DNA from: Ustilago trichophora
Taxonomy: Eukaryota; Basidiomycota; Ustilaginomycetes; Ustilaginales; Ustilaginaceae
Direction: 5' to 3'
DNA length: 64,000 nt
NCBI GenBank assembly: GCA_900323505.1
Contig: OOIN01000014.1
Coordinates: 806,001-870,000, forward strand
A model generated the notes under the pieces. The model saw only the letters and a program-made list of their open reading frames with translations, was not told the DNA's origin and did not search any database. This document shows positions 62,104 through 64,000 of the stretch, piece by piece (the stretch's first letter is position 1; the number at the start of each line of letters is the position of its first letter). Both the position numbers and the translations under genes were made by a program.

Positions 62104-63705
62104 CAGAGCGCTTGGTTACGAGCGCTAGCTTCACTGGAGCACGTAGCGCGCGGCTGCTCACGTGAGCACTCAATTAGCCGCACGAGAGTCGTGACTGGAG
62201 CGTGCGCGCTCAGTCAAATCTCCGCACTCTCGTCAACACAGCTTTGTCTCCTACCATCATCATCCTCACTCATGCCAATCGCCGAGCGATCTGGCCGGTT
62301 TTCTTTCCTCTTTCATCGACATTGCTGATCATGACAAGCCACATCAGCTCCACCATACTTACTCGCAGTCTGAGCGCTGCTCCATCACGGCGGTCTTACG
62401 ACCGCTTTCCAACCTCTTCTGCACCGCTTATCTACTTCGAGCTTCTTTCATTAATTTCGACCTTTTCAACCTCTCCCACCACATTACGACCGTCCTCAAC
62501 CTGCTTTTGCACTATCACAACACCACGCAGCTGCCACGGGCGCTGCTTTTCACCACCTGGCGGCTCGACTGCGCCTCCTTTCCGGCTTTAGCATTCTCCT
62601 CTCGCCTCCTCCCGGCCTTTCCTTCTCCATCTCTTACGACATCGGCACACTGGACACCTCCACACTCGCCGGCGCCTTCTTGCTCACTCCTTTCCCCACA
62701 CCGCTTTGCGACCGTTCTCGACCTTTTCGCGCTCCGCACGGTTGACACAGGTGCTCATCACCGCCAACAAGTTATTCGACTGCAAACCCTTACGCCTTTG
62801 GACATCCTGGATCTGGTTCCGGCCCCTTCTCTTTCATTTCGACACGCTCGTGACCTCTGCACCGTCACACCAGGCCCCCACCCCACTCAACGGCACTCTG
62901 GACCCTTCTCCGGTCGTGCCTTGCTCGTCTTCGCCGTGCGCATCCCAGCCACCGCACCACAATCCTCTGTTCCCCCTTTTGCTGGCCTGCACCTCCTCCG
63001 GCCTCCCACCTTTTCGATCTTGGACCACTTTCTTCCCTGGACTTCCCTTCCCACTCCCCGACCAAATTCACAACCCTGGACTCGACCTCCTCACTCCCCT
63101 GGATTCTTGGACTTTTCGACCGCTGGACCTCCATTTCCGCCACCACAGCTCGTCCTGGCACACACCTTCCCTCCCGGCCCTAGGCTCGGCTCACTGCGAT
63201 TCTCGTCTCTGCTCGCCTTACGGCTCGAGCGCATTCTTCGGTTCCCGCTCCCTTTGCCAGTCCGTGGCTCTGCTTTGCTGCGCCTGCAGCCGTCTGCCCC
63301 TTGCTCGCCCTGTGGACTCGGCGGAGTACACTTGGGCCACGCAACACAGACCGTCCCACTGATCCAGGACGTTAAAGATCTTCTCAGCGTCGCGCGAGAA
63401 CCATCCTGCTCACAAGCAGCCGTCACTCGTTGTCCAGTTCAGCCTGGCAGTGACCGTCTCCTTTCATCCAGGGACGTTAAAGACATCCTCGTTTAGGTGC
63501 ACGCCCTGACAAGGACAGCCCAGGAGAGGAGAGCATTTCTCCACCTCAGGCTCGACAAGGCTCTGACCCTCTCGGCAGAGTAACAACTCCCCGGTCTGAC
63601 CACCGGAAGGCCCTCGTAGGGCTGTTGCTGCGGGCGTGCAGCATCTTAGGGGTTCAAGCAGTCCTCCTCCTTCTCGACGTGCTGGCTTGCCGCCGTCGTC
63701 CAATC

Positions 63706-63942
63706 CCTAGCCCTAGGCCGTGGTGCGCCAGCCGCGGGAGAAGCACCAGTCCGTCCCGCCAAAATGGCCAACCTGACCGCGCTCCGTCAGCCTGAGGGAC
63801 GCGTCAAAAAACACTGGTGCAGTGCCGCAACGGAAAATTCTTTTTCCTTGGCTGGGCAGCGGACAGGTGGGTGACGGACGCGTCAAAATTCAGGGAAATT
63901 GCTAGCGTGACAGACACGCTCACCCACACTGCTCTAGTGCCT
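63706..63942. repeat. Diverged direct repeat, copy B
   Basis: The second copy of the 61353-61562 element, same orientation, 2.35 kb downstream. It is slightly longer through small insertions. Confidence 0.75.
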
Positions 63943-64000
63943 GACAGACCAATCCAACTTTTTGGCTGAGCGGCCCACTCCTCCAGCAGACTCACTGAGC

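Larger units (their letters stand above)
61139..64000. other. Repeat-rich terminal region without credible genes
   Basis: 2.9 kb to the window edge. It contains a diverged direct-repeat pair, a 93-bp tandem repeat and a strongly pyrimidine-skewed block (about 62,200-63,500). The longest frame (62507-63496) begins with TTG, contains no Met, and is Pro/Ser/Leu-rich because of the C/T bias. I see no transposase, reverse transcriptase or integrase motif. Confidence 0.6.

Noticed and set aside
61862..62128. 88-codon frame made of 31-residue repeats
   Set aside because: It is the translation of the 93-bp tandem repeat, which stays open only because the period is divisible by three; no start context or extension supports a protein.
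62507..63496. 329-codon open frame in the terminal region
   Set aside because: It starts with TTG, contains no methionine, and consists of Pro/Ser/Leu from C/T-biased DNA; frames on the other strand are equally open.

Overview
The window looks like nuclear DNA of a smut fungus (Basidiomycota, Ustilaginomycotina; Ustilago, Sporisorium or Pseudozyma type). Most genes are long and intronless. The few introns are short (about 74-123 nt) with GT...AG ends. UTRs are CT-rich, coding regions are full of low-complexity Ser/Pro/Ala/Gln tracts, and intergenic DNA carries long A/T homopolymers. The checkpoint clamp gene resembles Rad1, known as Rec1 in Ustilago maydis. The species itself is an inference.

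Layout, left to right: the C-terminus of an INCENP/Sli15 chromosomal passenger scaffold (2-838, +); an Sct1/Gpt2-type glycerol-3-phosphate acyltransferase (2529-5804, +); an NPF-motif, EH-like scaffold protein (8863-12204, +); a small cysteine-containing secreted protein (12648-13148, -); a WBP11-like splicing factor (13524-14876, -); a two-exon NEDP1/SENP8-type deneddylase (15039-15947, -); a GRAM-VASt (LAM-type) sterol transfer protein (16989-20981, +); an enoyl-CoA hydratase (21184-22194, -); the DASH subunit Spc19 in three exons (23043-23902, -); a putative mitochondrial C6orf136-like protein (24414-25661, -); a large disordered protein with a KEN box and a possible PP1-docking motif (26652-30770, +); the U3 snoRNP protein Utp10 (31275-38006, +); an F-box/LRR-like protein (38309-40114, -); an intron-containing tRNA-Arg(ACG) (44017-44112, -); an mpaB/rubber-oxygenase-family protein (44269-46452, -); a four-exon GT69 mannosyltransferase of the CMT1/CAP59 family (48803-50530, -); a three-exon YeeE/YedE sulfur transporter (52351-53770, +); a two-exon secreted endonuclease/exonuclease/phosphatase-fold protein (54019-54995, -); the 9-1-1 clamp subunit Rad1/Rec1 (55934-57559, -); and a large crinkler-like P-loop NTPase with a likely PD-(D/E)XK nuclease end (57902-61138, +). 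The last 2.9 kb is repeat-rich and lacks credible genes.

Most genes are housekeeping (mitosis, ribosome biogenesis, splicing, lipid synthesis, checkpoint) with no operon-like logic. Two mitotic components (INCENP and Spc19) and one checkpoint component (Rad1) are present but not clustered. The most unusual part is the right end: the NTPase-nuclease gene borders a 93-bp tandem repeat, a pair of diverged direct repeats and a pyrimidine-skewed block, which together look like an accessory or repeat-derived region. A recurrent GTAC-based palindromic motif occurs in several intergenic regions.

Splice sites were deduced by eye from reading frame, GT/AG ends and family conservation. Several long open frames open only at GTG or TTG, so starts given here were moved to the first sensible ATG.
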